Below are positions 1 through 7,133 of a stretch of DNA of 64,000 bases, one piece after another. Numbering within the stretch: the stretch's first letter is position 1; each line of letters opens with the position of its first letter. A program made the translations under genes and the position numbers. This DNA is from JBDRNO01 sp043811005 (GTDB taxonomy: Bacteria; Bacteroidota; Bacteroidia; NORP154). The stretch spans positions 1 to 64,000 of the forward strand of contig JBDRNO010000094.1 of the NCBI GenBank assembly GCA_043811005.1. Reading direction: 5' to 3'. The notes beneath the pieces are model-generated. The model saw nothing but the letters and a program-made list of their open reading frames with translations, was not told where the DNA came from and did not search any database.

Positions 1-167
1 ATAAACCGGAATGATCAATGATAAATTATCGTTAATATTTTATCAATAATAATTTTTAAGTACCTAATTAATCTTGAGCAATTGCATAGCACATCTATCA
101 TTCCTAATTTTTGGTTGACGCTAATGCGATAGCTATCGGGATTTATCGGGACGGATCGTAAATCAAA

Positions 168-1487
168 TCACTGTACTCTAACTGTAGTTGTTTCGTTGAT
201 CCAACATCCTACAGTATATGATTGACCATCACTGAAGCCACCATAAAAAAACGCATCCTTATTATTTGGAAAATATTTAGACCAGGTAGCTATTTTTTTG
301 TTGGCATCTTCTATAACTGAACTATCAACATTCTTGGCTTGTATATATTTGTCCACTGCTGCCCAGTAAACTGCACTTTGCTCAAATTCATTTTCACCAC
401 ATTCCTTTGCAGTTGATGAATACATATCCCCGATCAGAATATAGGGTATGCCCCAACCAGAACGCAATGCGATTGCCTTTTGCGCATAAGTTCTCGCCTG
501 GCTATACTGCTTTAAGTTACTGAAATATAAATTTGCAAGGGTTAAAAAATATTCGGCTTTGGTATTATTCTCTTCTTCTAATTCAATTGCCTGTTTTAAA
601 AATATCGATGCTTTTGAATACTGATTTCTTCCTATTAGCATTTTCCCAATATTATATGCAGATAATGCAGAAGGGTCAAGACTGTGGAGGGTTTCCGACA
701 ATTTTACGAAAACAGGATCTTCAGTACATCCCTTATTATCCATCATTCGCGTTGCTCTTTTAAGCCAGTCGGCATTACCTGAATTTTCATCGAATCTTGT
801 GGAATAGAGTTTTACCAGGTCTTCACAACTTGCAATAGGAGCAAAAAGTATTTCGACATTTTCTTTTGCTGTTTGATAATATTTTTTCTTATTTTCATCG
901 GTAATGGAAAAGAGATTATAATCAATGATCCCGCTTACCTTATCAAATATCCCGATAATATCTTCTTTTGTCAATTTTTCCTGTTCAAGTAAAATTGCAC
1001 TTAATTGAAAATATGCTGTCACGGTACCGGCTTGTGATTCTTTATCCTCCAATTCAACGGATCTTTTTAATACTTCAAAAGCTTCACCCGGCTTATCTTT
1101 TCGATACTGAAGCATATCAACCCCTTTTTTTCCAAGGACAAATCCCTCCTGACCGAAATACTTGATCCTTTGGTCATATATCATCATTAACCTGTCTATC
1201 AACCTTTCTTTTCTATCAGCATCTTTTTCTTTATTTATCATGTAATTCATCAATACTACTCCATTAGCGTACATCTTTTTGCTCGATTTCGGGCAATTGG
1301 CAATTAACCAATTCCATGGAGTAATTGCATCCTGGTAATTCTTCTGCTTATAGAATTCGATATACAATGAAAGATTTTGCACGCATTTAACACTGTCTTC
1401 AGGAGTAGCTCCATATTTCCCGTTTTGAGCCAAAACCACAGAATTTATAATTGAAGCAAGAGTTATTATTATGATTGCTTTTTCCAT
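168..1487 (-). CDS. Secreted tetratricopeptide-repeat protein
   Basis: A 439-residue protein with a clear N-terminal signal peptide (hydrophobic residues about 4-18, cleavage near VLA-Q), followed by an alpha-helical body with several degenerate TPR units. The best units lie around residues 275-360, with the spaced A/Y/L pattern of TPR helices (for example YNIGKMLIGRNQYSKASIFL). It is probably periplasmic and acts as a protein-interaction scaffold; no enzymatic motif is visible. It lies 15 bp downstream of the outer-membrane protein gene and in the same orientation as coaX, so the three may be co-transcribed. TPR proteins of this kind are common beside coaX in Bacteroidetes, but their role is not established. 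The function call is limited to the fold. Confidence 0.8.
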   Translation of the reverse strand: MEKAIIIITLASIINSVVLAQNGKYGATPEDSVKCVQNLSLYIEFYKQKNYQDAITPWNWLIANCPKSSKKMYANGVVLMNYMINKEKDADRKERLIDRLMMIYDQRIKYFGQEGFVLGKKGVDMLQYRKDKPGEAFEVLKRSVELEDKESQAGTVTAYFQLSAILLEQEKLTKEDIIGIFDKVSGIIDYNLFSITDENKKKYYQTAKENVEILFAPIASCEDLVKLYSTRFDENSGNADWLKRATRMMDNKGCTEDPVFVKLSETLHSLDPSALSAYNIGKMLIGRNQYSKASIFLKQAIELEEENNTKAEYFLTLANLYFSNLKQYSQARTYAQKAIALRSGWGIPYILIGDMYSSTAKECGENEFEQSAVYWAAVDKYIQAKNVDSSVIEDANKKIATWSKYFPNNKDAFFYGGFSDGQSYTVGCWINETTTVRVQ

Positions 1488-1502
1488 TTTATTTATATTT
1501 TT

Positions 1503-2831
1503 TTAATCAAATTTCCGCCTTATAAACCATTTATCATTAAAAGCAAGACCAATACACACTTTTACAAACTCTTCCTTTATTAAATTCATATCAGTAGTTC
1601 CTCGTTGTCCAAGTTCAACAGATATATTCATAGTTGTATTTGAACGTTTTAACGGTAATCCTACACCAAAACCTATGCCATACTCTTTCAAATGGATTCC
1701 ATTTAATAATAAATAAGTTTCCTCATAATGCAAACCAACGCGATATTGAGCAATTTTCCAAAATTTATTTACTGAAGCCTGGTCGGGTATGTATTGAACA
1801 CCAAGTGCAATTCGCATATTCTTAGTTAAGGAATCATTTGCCCCGAAAAAGGAAAAATCCGACCAATCCTGTTGAAAATAATCAACCCCGAAGAGCCATC
1901 TTTCGCCTTTCTTTATTGCTATTCCAATGCCAAAGCTCCCCGGAAGTGTAACTTCTCCAGAGACAACAGAGGAATCTACTGTATCTTTTACAATACCATT
2001 ATAGTATGTTTCAGAGAAAATATCTTTATCGGCATTTAATTTTGTCAAAAAGTCAAACCTCACGCCAGTTGTTATTGTTAACCTATCTTTTAATTCTTTA
2101 TTAAACAAAGTATCTATGGTAAAACTGTACTGGATGCCGTAATTAAAATAAAAATCTCCGATTTTTGTTGATTCATCAATGAAAAAATCAAAAATATTTG
2201 ATGTATCAAAAGTTGCAATTCTCATGTTTTCTATCGGTCCAAAGAGATAAGATGCATTGAACCCAAATGAAAAATTTTTCAGCTTAAAAGCATTTCCAAT
2301 ATAGAACTGATTAAGCCCGCCCGAACCTTGATATAGATAATTAACCTTACCTGTCTCAACAGGTTTACCAATCTCATTAATGGCTTCATGTCCTGAATCT
2401 GACACTTTATAACCAATAGTACTGTATGGACGTAATCCAAAGCTACAACCCCACCACTTGGTAACGGGAAACCCAAAAGCCAAATATGCAAGTGATGTAT
2501 TGTTTATATTCTGGGCAGTATCATTGGAACTTATTTTTACGATATTGCTTGATACTCCTGTTGCAAAAACAAAAGATTGTAATTCAAACGATGCATAAGA
2601 TGCGGGATTTGACAAATTAATGTGATATGGGCTATTGAGTCCATAAGCAATCCCTCCCATAGCCATGTTTTGTGCAAATCCGCAGGACTGTAAATCGCCA
2701 ATTCCATAGCGGGAGTATGGGGAGTATGTATTAATTTGGGATATTACTATTAAAGGGAAGAATAAAATAAATTGGAAATTTAAAATTATAAATTTAAAAT
2801 TAATAATTGATATTTTTCTGTTTTCTTTCAC
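1503..2831 (-). CDS. Outer-membrane beta-barrel protein
   Basis: A 442-residue protein with an N-terminal hydrophobic segment (about residues 8-31) ending in VIS-Q, then a mature start rich in Tyr, Ser and Gly (NTYSPYSRYGIGD). The rest alternates hydrophobic and polar residues as in transmembrane beta strands, and the protein ends close to a terminal aromatic. This suits a FadL/OmpP1-like or PorV-like barrel in the outer membrane. The signal region is encoded by an AT-rich tandem-like stretch (2770-2815, repeated AATTTAAAATT units), so the leader may be partly repeat-derived. It sits between coaX and the TPR gene on the same strand. No substrate can be named. Confidence 0.75.
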   Translation of the reverse strand: MKENRKISIINFKFIILNFQFILFFPLIVISQINTYSPYSRYGIGDLQSCGFAQNMAMGGIAYGLNSPYHINLSNPASYASFELQSFVFATGVSSNIVKISSNDTAQNINNTSLAYLAFGFPVTKWWGCSFGLRPYSTIGYKVSDSGHEAINEIGKPVETGKVNYLYQGSGGLNQFYIGNAFKLKNFSFGFNASYLFGPIENMRIATFDTSNIFDFFIDESTKIGDFYFNYGIQYSFTIDTLFNKELKDRLTITTGVRFDFLTKLNADKDIFSETYYNGIVKDTVDSSVVSGEVTLPGSFGIGIAIKKGERWLFGVDYFQQDWSDFSFFGANDSLTKNMRIALGVQYIPDQASVNKFWKIAQYRVGLHYEETYLLLNGIHLKEYGIGFGVGLPLKRSNTTMNISVELGQRGTTDMNLIKEEFVKVCIGLAFNDKWFIRRKFD

Positions 2832-2897
2832 TAACTAAAATTATAATCTAGTATTACATTCAAACCCTTAAGAACCAAATAAGGGTCTGCAAAGATG

Positions 2898-3578
2898 TTA
2901 TTTTTTTTTTGAATGAATGAGGGCATCAAGTTCTTTTTCAAGGAAATCGAGGTCTCCACCGGTCATTATTATTCTCAAACCGGGAAAATCCTTTTTGTAA
3001 GAAGCAATAATCCCTTTCACTTCGGCTAAAGCCCCATTCAATACTCCGGATAAGATAGAATCGGTAGTATTCTCACCCACAACCCTGCTATCCCTCAAAG
3101 GCTTATCAATATCCAATAACGGAAGATTTGTTGTAAAATTATTCAGCGCTTTAAAACGCATATTGATACCGGGAGAAATGCTTCCTCCCAAATATTGATT
3201 TTTTGAATTAATGAAATCATAAGTTATGCAAGTTCCGGCATCTATAACCAAAACATTTTTACCCCGAAATTGATGATTAGCGCCTGCAACAGCGGCAATG
3301 CGGTCATAACCGAGTGTTTCAGGAGTTTTATACAGATTCCCGATTGGTAAAGGAGTACCTGGTTTAAGCTCTATGAAATTAATAGATCCCGGAAGAATAT
3401 CAGCAAAATTTACCGGATCCTTTGCAACAGACGATAATATTACCGATTTGACATTAGAAAGGAATTTCTTAACCTTGTCAATATCAATTTCATCATAAAC
3501 ATCTACGTTGATAAGTCTGTCATTCTCAAAAACAGCGAGTTTTGACCTTGTATTGCCGATGTCAATTACTAAGTTCAT
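2898..3578 (-). CDS. coaX: Type III pantothenate kinase
   Basis: Phosphorylates pantothenate in the first step of coenzyme A synthesis in the cytoplasm. The ASKHA-fold motifs of type III enzymes are all present: DIGNT at the N terminus (phosphate-1 loop), GYDRIAAVAGA, and DAGTCITYD, followed by GGSISPGI. Length (about 226 residues) is slightly short of the usual 240-260. I start it at the ATG giving MNLVIDIGNT rather than the in-frame ATG 12 bp upstream, because that upstream codon lies inside a good -7 box (TAACTTTG, 3595 to 3588). Downstream on the same strand come an outer-membrane protein and a TPR protein, a common Bacteroidetes order. Confidence 0.93.
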   Translation of the reverse strand: MNLVIDIGNTRSKLAVFENDRLINVDVYDEIDIDKVKKFLSNVKSVILSSVAKDPVNFADILPGSINFIELKPGTPLPIGNLYKTPETLGYDRIAAVAGANHQFRGKNVLVIDAGTCITYDFINSKNQYLGGSISPGINMRFKALNNFTTNLPLLDIDKPLRDSRVVGENTTDSILSGVLNGALAEVKGIIASYKKDFPGLRIIMTGGDLDFLEKELDALIHSKKK

Positions 3579-3587
3579 TCGTAATTT

Positions 3588-3617
3588 CAAAGTTAAGTCT
3601 TGACCAATTTTGGCAAA
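3588..3617 (-). promoter_or_regulatory. Candidate Bacteroidetes promoter for coaX
   Basis: On the minus strand there is TTTG (3617-3614), an 18-bp spacer and TAACTTTG (3595-3588), matching the Bacteroidetes sigma-ABfr consensus TTTG / TAnnTTTG. The start codon chosen for coaX is only 10 nt downstream, implying a leaderless or very short-leader transcript. Confidence 0.45.
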
Positions 3618-3829
3618 ATATTAAATTTGTTTTCTCGCAAAGCTCGCAAAGCACGCTATAATTAATAAAAACAAATCTTTGTCCTCCAGCTGGCGGAAGC
3701 TTTGCGGGAGATATAATTAGTTTGAATATATTAATTCCTTTTTGGTTTTGCTTGCCCCGTTGCATAACGGGGGCTTGTCCAAGTTATGCAATTAAGCATT
3801 TTATTTTACAAAATTACAAAATAGTTGAC
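3618..3829. repeat. Noncoding gap with several inverted repeats
   Basis: No gene is visible between coaX and the tRNA. The gap holds an inverted repeat made of CTCGCAAAGCTCGCAAAG and CTTTGCGGGAG (about 3634-3713), a copy of the dispersed palindrome TCCTCCAGCTGGCGGA (3682-3697), and a hairpin TTGCATAAC / GTTATGCAA (3760-3791) whose loop contains a second GCCCCGTT / AACGGGG palindrome. These look like small dispersed palindromic elements rather than a gene. Confidence 0.6.
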
Positions 3830-3837
3830 TAATTTTG
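3830..3837 (+). promoter_or_regulatory. Candidate -7 box for tRNA-Phe
   Basis: TAATTTTG matches the Bacteroidetes -7 consensus TAnnTTTG and lies 28 nt before the mature tRNA 5' end, a suitable distance. No convincing -33 TTTG was found at 17-21 nt upstream. Confidence 0.4.
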
Positions 3838-3865
3838 CACTCCGATTTTAAGTTTACATTTTATT

Positions 3866-3938
3866 GGTGCGGTAGCTCAGTCGGTAGAGCACAGGACTGA
3901 AAATCCTGGTGTCGGCAGTTCGATTCTGCCCCGCACCA
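3866..3938 (+). tRNA. tRNA-Phe (anticodon GAA)
   Basis: A 73-nt cloverleaf folds fully: acceptor GGTGCGG/CCGCACC, D arm GCTC...GAGC, anticodon stem CAGGA/TCCTG with loop CTGAAAA (anticodon GAA), variable loop GTGTC, T arm GGCAG-TTCGATT-CTGCC, discriminator A. The 3' CCA is not encoded (ACA follows). It is isolated from other tRNAs in this window. Confidence 0.97.
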
Positions 3939-4033
3939 CAATATTCTTTAATAAATTAACAATATTTATACCTGGTAATCATTTTCCCCTGTAAAAATCA
4001 CCGCCACCCTTAAACCGTGTGTATTAGGTCAGA

Positions 4034-4056
4034 AGCTCCGAATCGGGGCTTTTTTT
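4034..4056 (+). terminator. Rho-independent terminator
   Basis: AGCTCCG-AAT-CGGGGCT (with one G-T pair) followed by a run of six T. It lies about 95 nt after tRNA-Phe and 42 nt before gpmI, so it should end the tRNA transcript and insulate gpmI. Confidence 0.7.
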
Positions 4057-4097
4057 ATTTCAACGGCTATAACAGATAAAAAATATATTTTTGTATT

Positions 4098-5726
4098 ATG
4101 AAACAAAATAAAAAAATTGTTCTGCTGATTATGGACGGATGGGGGTGCGGTGATAAGACCAGATCTGACGCTATAGCAAATGCCAATACCCCCTTTTTTG
4201 ACAGCTTAATTAAAAAATATCCAAACACCCGGCTCTTTGCTCATGGTGAATATGTGGGCTTGCCACATGGACAAATGGGCAACTCGGAGGTAGGTCATTT
4301 AAACATCGGTGGGGGAAGAATAGTTTACCAGGATCTGGTAAAAATAAACAAAGCTATAGAAGATAAAAGCATTGATTCCAACCCGGTTTTGATAAAGGCA
4401 TTCAATTATGCAAAAGAAAAAGGGAAGAATGTTCATTTCCTGGGGCTTGTGTCTGATGGCGGTGTGCATTCCTCGCAGGAGCATCTTCACAAACTTTGCA
4501 CTATGTGTAAGGATAATGGATTAAGCAATGTATATATTCATGCCTTTATGGATGGCAGGGATACCGATCCTAAGAGCGGTTTGGGCTTCATCTCCAGATT
4601 AGAAGACCACCTCTCCCCCGGCCCCTCTCCGAACATCCCCCTTGCACCCTTCAAAGAAGGGGGACTGGAGAGGGGAGACCCGGCGCGCAGGCACTCCCTT
4701 CTACCAACTGGCAGAGAGGGCAAGGGAGGGATGATCGCTTCTATAATTGGCAGGTACTATGCTATGGATAGAGATAAAAGATGGGAAAGAATAAAAGTGG
4801 CTTACAACATGCTGGTTAAAGGTGTTGGAGAAAAAACCACAGATGTTTTAATTGCCATTAAAAAATCATACGATACGGGAATTACCGATGAGTTTATAAA
4901 ACCAATAGTGAGAGTAGACGAATATAATAATCCGGTTGGAAGAATTGAGGAAGGCGATGTGGTCATTTGCTTCAACTTTCGCAACGACAGGTGCAGGGAG
5001 ATAACGCAAGTATTAACCCAAATGGATTTCCCAGAGAACAAAATGCAAAAAATGAACTTGCATTACAATACCATGACCAATTATGACATTACTTTTAAAG
5101 GTATTAACGTTGTTTTTGAGAAGGAAGATGTTAAGATGACCATAGGGGAAGTACTGTCTAAAGCCGGTAAAAAACAGATAAGAATTGCCGAAACCGAAAA
5201 GTATGCTCATGTTACTTTTTTCTTTTCAGGTGGCAGGGAAGAACCTTTTAAAGGAGAAAAGCGGATACTTATCCCATCACCAAAAGTCGCAACTTATGAT
5301 CTGAAACCCGAAATGAGCGCTTATAAAGTAACTGATGCCATCACAAAAGAGCTGAAAGAAGCAGAAACCGATTTTATCTGCCTGAACTTTGCCAACACTG
5401 ACATGGTTGGGCATACGGGCTTTTATGAAGCAGTTGTAAAAGCGGTTGAAACAGTTGATACCTGTATAAAAAAGGTAGTGGAAGAAGGCCTTCAGAATGG
5501 TTATTCATTTATTATTATTGCCGATCACGGCAATGCAGATTATATGATCAATGATGACGGCTCTGAGAATACAGCGCATAGTAACAATCCCGTTCCATGT
5601 ATCTTGATTGATGAAGATTATAAAGATATTAAAGAGGGTATACTGGCTGATGTAGCTCCCACAATCCTGACATTGATGGGAATGGAGGTTCCCGGGGAGA
5701 TGACTGGGGAGGTTTTGATTAGTTAG
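4098..5726 (+). CDS. gpmI: 2,3-bisphosphoglycerate-independent phosphoglycerate mutase
   Basis: Interconverts 3- and 2-phosphoglycerate in glycolysis and gluconeogenesis, using two Mn ions. Alkaline-phosphatase-superfamily motifs are intact: LLIMDGWG at the N terminus, GNSEVGH with the catalytic serine, DGRDTDPKSG, RYYAMDRDKRWER, FNFRNDRCRE, the C-terminal NFANTDMVGHTG and ADHGNADYM. At 542 residues it is about 30-40 longer than usual. The excess is a Pro/Gly/Arg-rich segment (about residues 172-211) between FISRLEDHL and MIASIIGRYY, encoded by a palindromic DNA insert (separate entry). The frame stays open and all catalytic motifs flank it, so the enzyme may still work with an added surface loop. 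It is a single gene, convergent with the Fic gene. Confidence 0.95.
   Translation: MKQNKKIVLLIMDGWGCGDKTRSDAIANANTPFFDSLIKKYPNTRLFAHGEYVGLPHGQMGNSEVGHLNIGGGRIVYQDLVKINKAIEDKSIDSNPVLIKAFNYAKEKGKNVHFLGLVSDGGVHSSQEHLHKLCTMCKDNGLSNVYIHAFMDGRDTDPKSGLGFISRLEDHLSPGPSPNIPLAPFKEGGLERGDPARRHSLLPTGREGKGGMIASIIGRYYAMDRDKRWERIKVAYNMLVKGVGEKTTDVLIAIKKSYDTGITDEFIKPIVRVDEYNNPVGRIEEGDVVICFNFRNDRCREITQVLTQMDFPENKMQKMNLHYNTMTNYDITFKGINVVFEKEDVKMTIGEVLSKAGKKQIRIAETEKYAHVTFFFSGGREEPFKGEKRILIPSPKVATYDLKPEMSAYKVTDAITKELKEAETDFICLNFANTDMVGHTGFYEAVVKAVETVDTCIKKVVEEGLQNGYSFIIIADHGNADYMINDDGSENTAHSNNPVPCILIDEDYKDIKEGILADVAPTILTLMGMEVPGEMTGEVLIS
4611..4730 (+). repeat. In-frame palindromic insertion in gpmI
   Basis: GC-rich DNA unlike the rest of the gene. 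It contains nested inverted repeats: CCCCTCTCC (4622-4630) with GGAGAGGGG (4667-4675), and inside it CCCCCTT (4637-4643) with AAGGGGG (4657-4663). The peptide (LSPGPSP...) has no counterpart in the GpmI family as I know it. Related CTCTCC/GGGGAGG-rich DNA recurs at about 18940-19052 and 53898-53946. Confidence 0.75.
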
Positions 5727-5760
5727 CTGTTCACTATTAAATATACAGTTACTAAAATAA

Positions 5761-6900
5761 TCATTCACTCAGGATGCGATAGAGGTCAATGTTCAGATAG
5801 TAATGATGACCGTTGATGGTCTTTTTTTCCAGCACACCTATCTCACATAGCCGGTTTAAATAGTTCCTTGCAGTATTTTCAGCATATATTTTGGCCTCAG
5901 TAAAATGCTTTACCCTGGTAAATGGCTGGGTAAATAAAAATCGGATCATCAATTCAGGTCTTTTAATATCAGTTTGCATCTCTATTGCTTTCTGAACATC
6001 CTCTTTTGCAGTTAATATTTCATTTATCTTGTTAAACGTAATATTAGAAGTTATCTCAACAGCCCTTAGCATAAATAATATCCATGTTTTCCAATCACCC
6101 CTTTGTATTATTCCCTGAAGCCCGTAATAATAATCTTCTTTATTTTCAATAATATATTTGCTTAAAAAAAGAATTGGATAATCAAGTAAACCTTTATGGG
6201 TTAAGTAGTGAATGTTAAATATCCTTCCAGTTCTACCGTTACCATCTCTAAATGGATGTATTGCCTCAAACTGAAAATGCCCGATAACCATTTTGAGCAA
6301 TGTGTCTGTCTTGTATTTTTCATTATCATTCAAATAATCCAATAGATTGGTCAATTTATTTTCCAATATGCCCTCACCTCTTGGTGGGGTGTATATTGCT
6401 TTCCCTGATTCAAGACCACTTCCTCCCCGTTTTATAAAAATCCTCGCATAAGGCGGTCTTATTCCATCACTGGTATGTTTTATTTCCTGACAAATGCTGA
6501 TCAAATATTCAATGTCAAATTCCTCTCTGTTTTTTAAATATTCATACCCTTTCCAAAGCGCTTCCCTGTAATATAAAACTTCTTTTGCCGGTCCTTGCTG
6601 TTCTTTAATATTTTTCTGACTAAATGCCTGATATAATTCATCATCTGTTGTAAAAATATTTTCTACCTCACTTGATGCTTTAGCTTCCTGTAAACTAATT
6701 GTATTGATAAGCATTCCCTGGTTGGGAATGGCAACGCTTCTGCCATGTAATCTCGCCAGAGCAGCCTTTGCTTCTCCCAATTGCTCCGTTACTTCAACTG
6801 TTTTGTATAATGATTCATCAATTGGCAGTGGAGGTAATTCATTCCAGGGAACAGCCCTGTTTGAATTTACAGGATATGGATTATGTATCTTACCAGACAT
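5761..6900 (-). CDS. Fic family protein (predicted AMP transferase, class II)
   Basis: A 379-residue protein with a complete Fic signature HPFRDGNGRTGR at residues 215-226, with the catalytic His, the anion-binding loop and the second Arg. Fic enzymes usually transfer AMP from ATP to Ser, Thr or Tyr of a target protein in the cytoplasm. An N-terminal Fic_N region carries SSEVEN (residues 76-81), fitting the [S/T]xxxE[G/N] inhibitory motif; a glutamate in this position blocks ATP binding and classifies the protein as self-inhibited class II. The C terminus (about 300-375) looks like a winged-helix domain (NRLCEIGVLEKKTINGHHYY), typical of Fic-wHTH proteins. The upstream gap holds repeated half-sites that could be its operator. 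Target unknown. Confidence 0.9.
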   Translation of the reverse strand: MSGKIHNPYPVNSNRAVPWNELPPLPIDESLYKTVEVTEQLGEAKAALARLHGRSVAIPNQGMLINTISLQEAKASSEVENIFTTDDELYQAFSQKNIKEQQGPAKEVLYYREALWKGYEYLKNREEFDIEYLISICQEIKHTSDGIRPPYARIFIKRGGSGLESGKAIYTPPRGEGILENKLTNLLDYLNDNEKYKTDTLLKMVIGHFQFEAIHPFRDGNGRTGRIFNIHYLTHKGLLDYPILFLSKYIIENKEDYYYGLQGIIQRGDWKTWILFMLRAVEITSNITFNKINEILTAKEDVQKAIEMQTDIKRPELMIRFLFTQPFTRVKHFTEAKIYAENTARNYLNRLCEIGVLEKKTINGHHYYLNIDLYRILSE

Positions 6901-6986
6901 TAATTTTGTTTAACTTTTGATGTTTGCTGTCTTTTTGGCTTCAAAATTATTAAAAAAAACACAACAAACATTAAAAAAATAGATAA

Positions 6987-7054
6987 ATTAATGTCTGCTA
7001 AACATTTGACATTAATATGTGTCATTTTTTGACAGATTTCTGTATTAATGTCAA
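6987..7054. promoter_or_regulatory. Repeated inverted half-sites upstream of the Fic gene
   Basis: TTGACATTAATA (7006-7017) and TATTAATGTCAA (7043-7054) form a perfect 12-bp inverted repeat. Between them sits TGTCA-TTTTT-TGACA (about 7020-7034), and a third half-site ATTAATGTC lies at 6987-6995. The cluster is just upstream of a TAATTTTG box on the minus strand (6949-6942). It looks like an operator for autoregulation, possibly by the winged-helix tail of the Fic protein; that is inference. Confidence 0.5.
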
Positions 7055-7090
7055 AAATTCCTGTATTTTGATTGATGAAAATTATGATCG

Positions 7091-7123
7091 AGATTTCCTA
7101 AATCCTGGAGATTTAGGAAATCT
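7091..7123. repeat. Perfect 14-bp hairpin after a T9SS gene
   Basis: AGATTTCCTAAATC and GATTTAGGAAATCT are exact inverted repeats around a 5-nt loop. The hairpin lies 11 bp beyond the stop of the minus-strand secreted-protein gene. It has no T tract, so it may be a 3'-end stabiliser or a dispersed palindrome rather than a classical terminator. Confidence 0.6.
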
Positions 7124-7133
7124 GAACTAATTA

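Noticed and set aside
3562..3765. 67-residue minus-strand ORF upstream of coaX
   Set aside because: Overlaps the coaX start and its likely promoter and consists mostly of repeat DNA.
4086..4093. TATTTTTG as the gpmI promoter
   Set aside because: It is only 4 nt before the start codon and has no -33 box; a transcript from it would start inside the gene.
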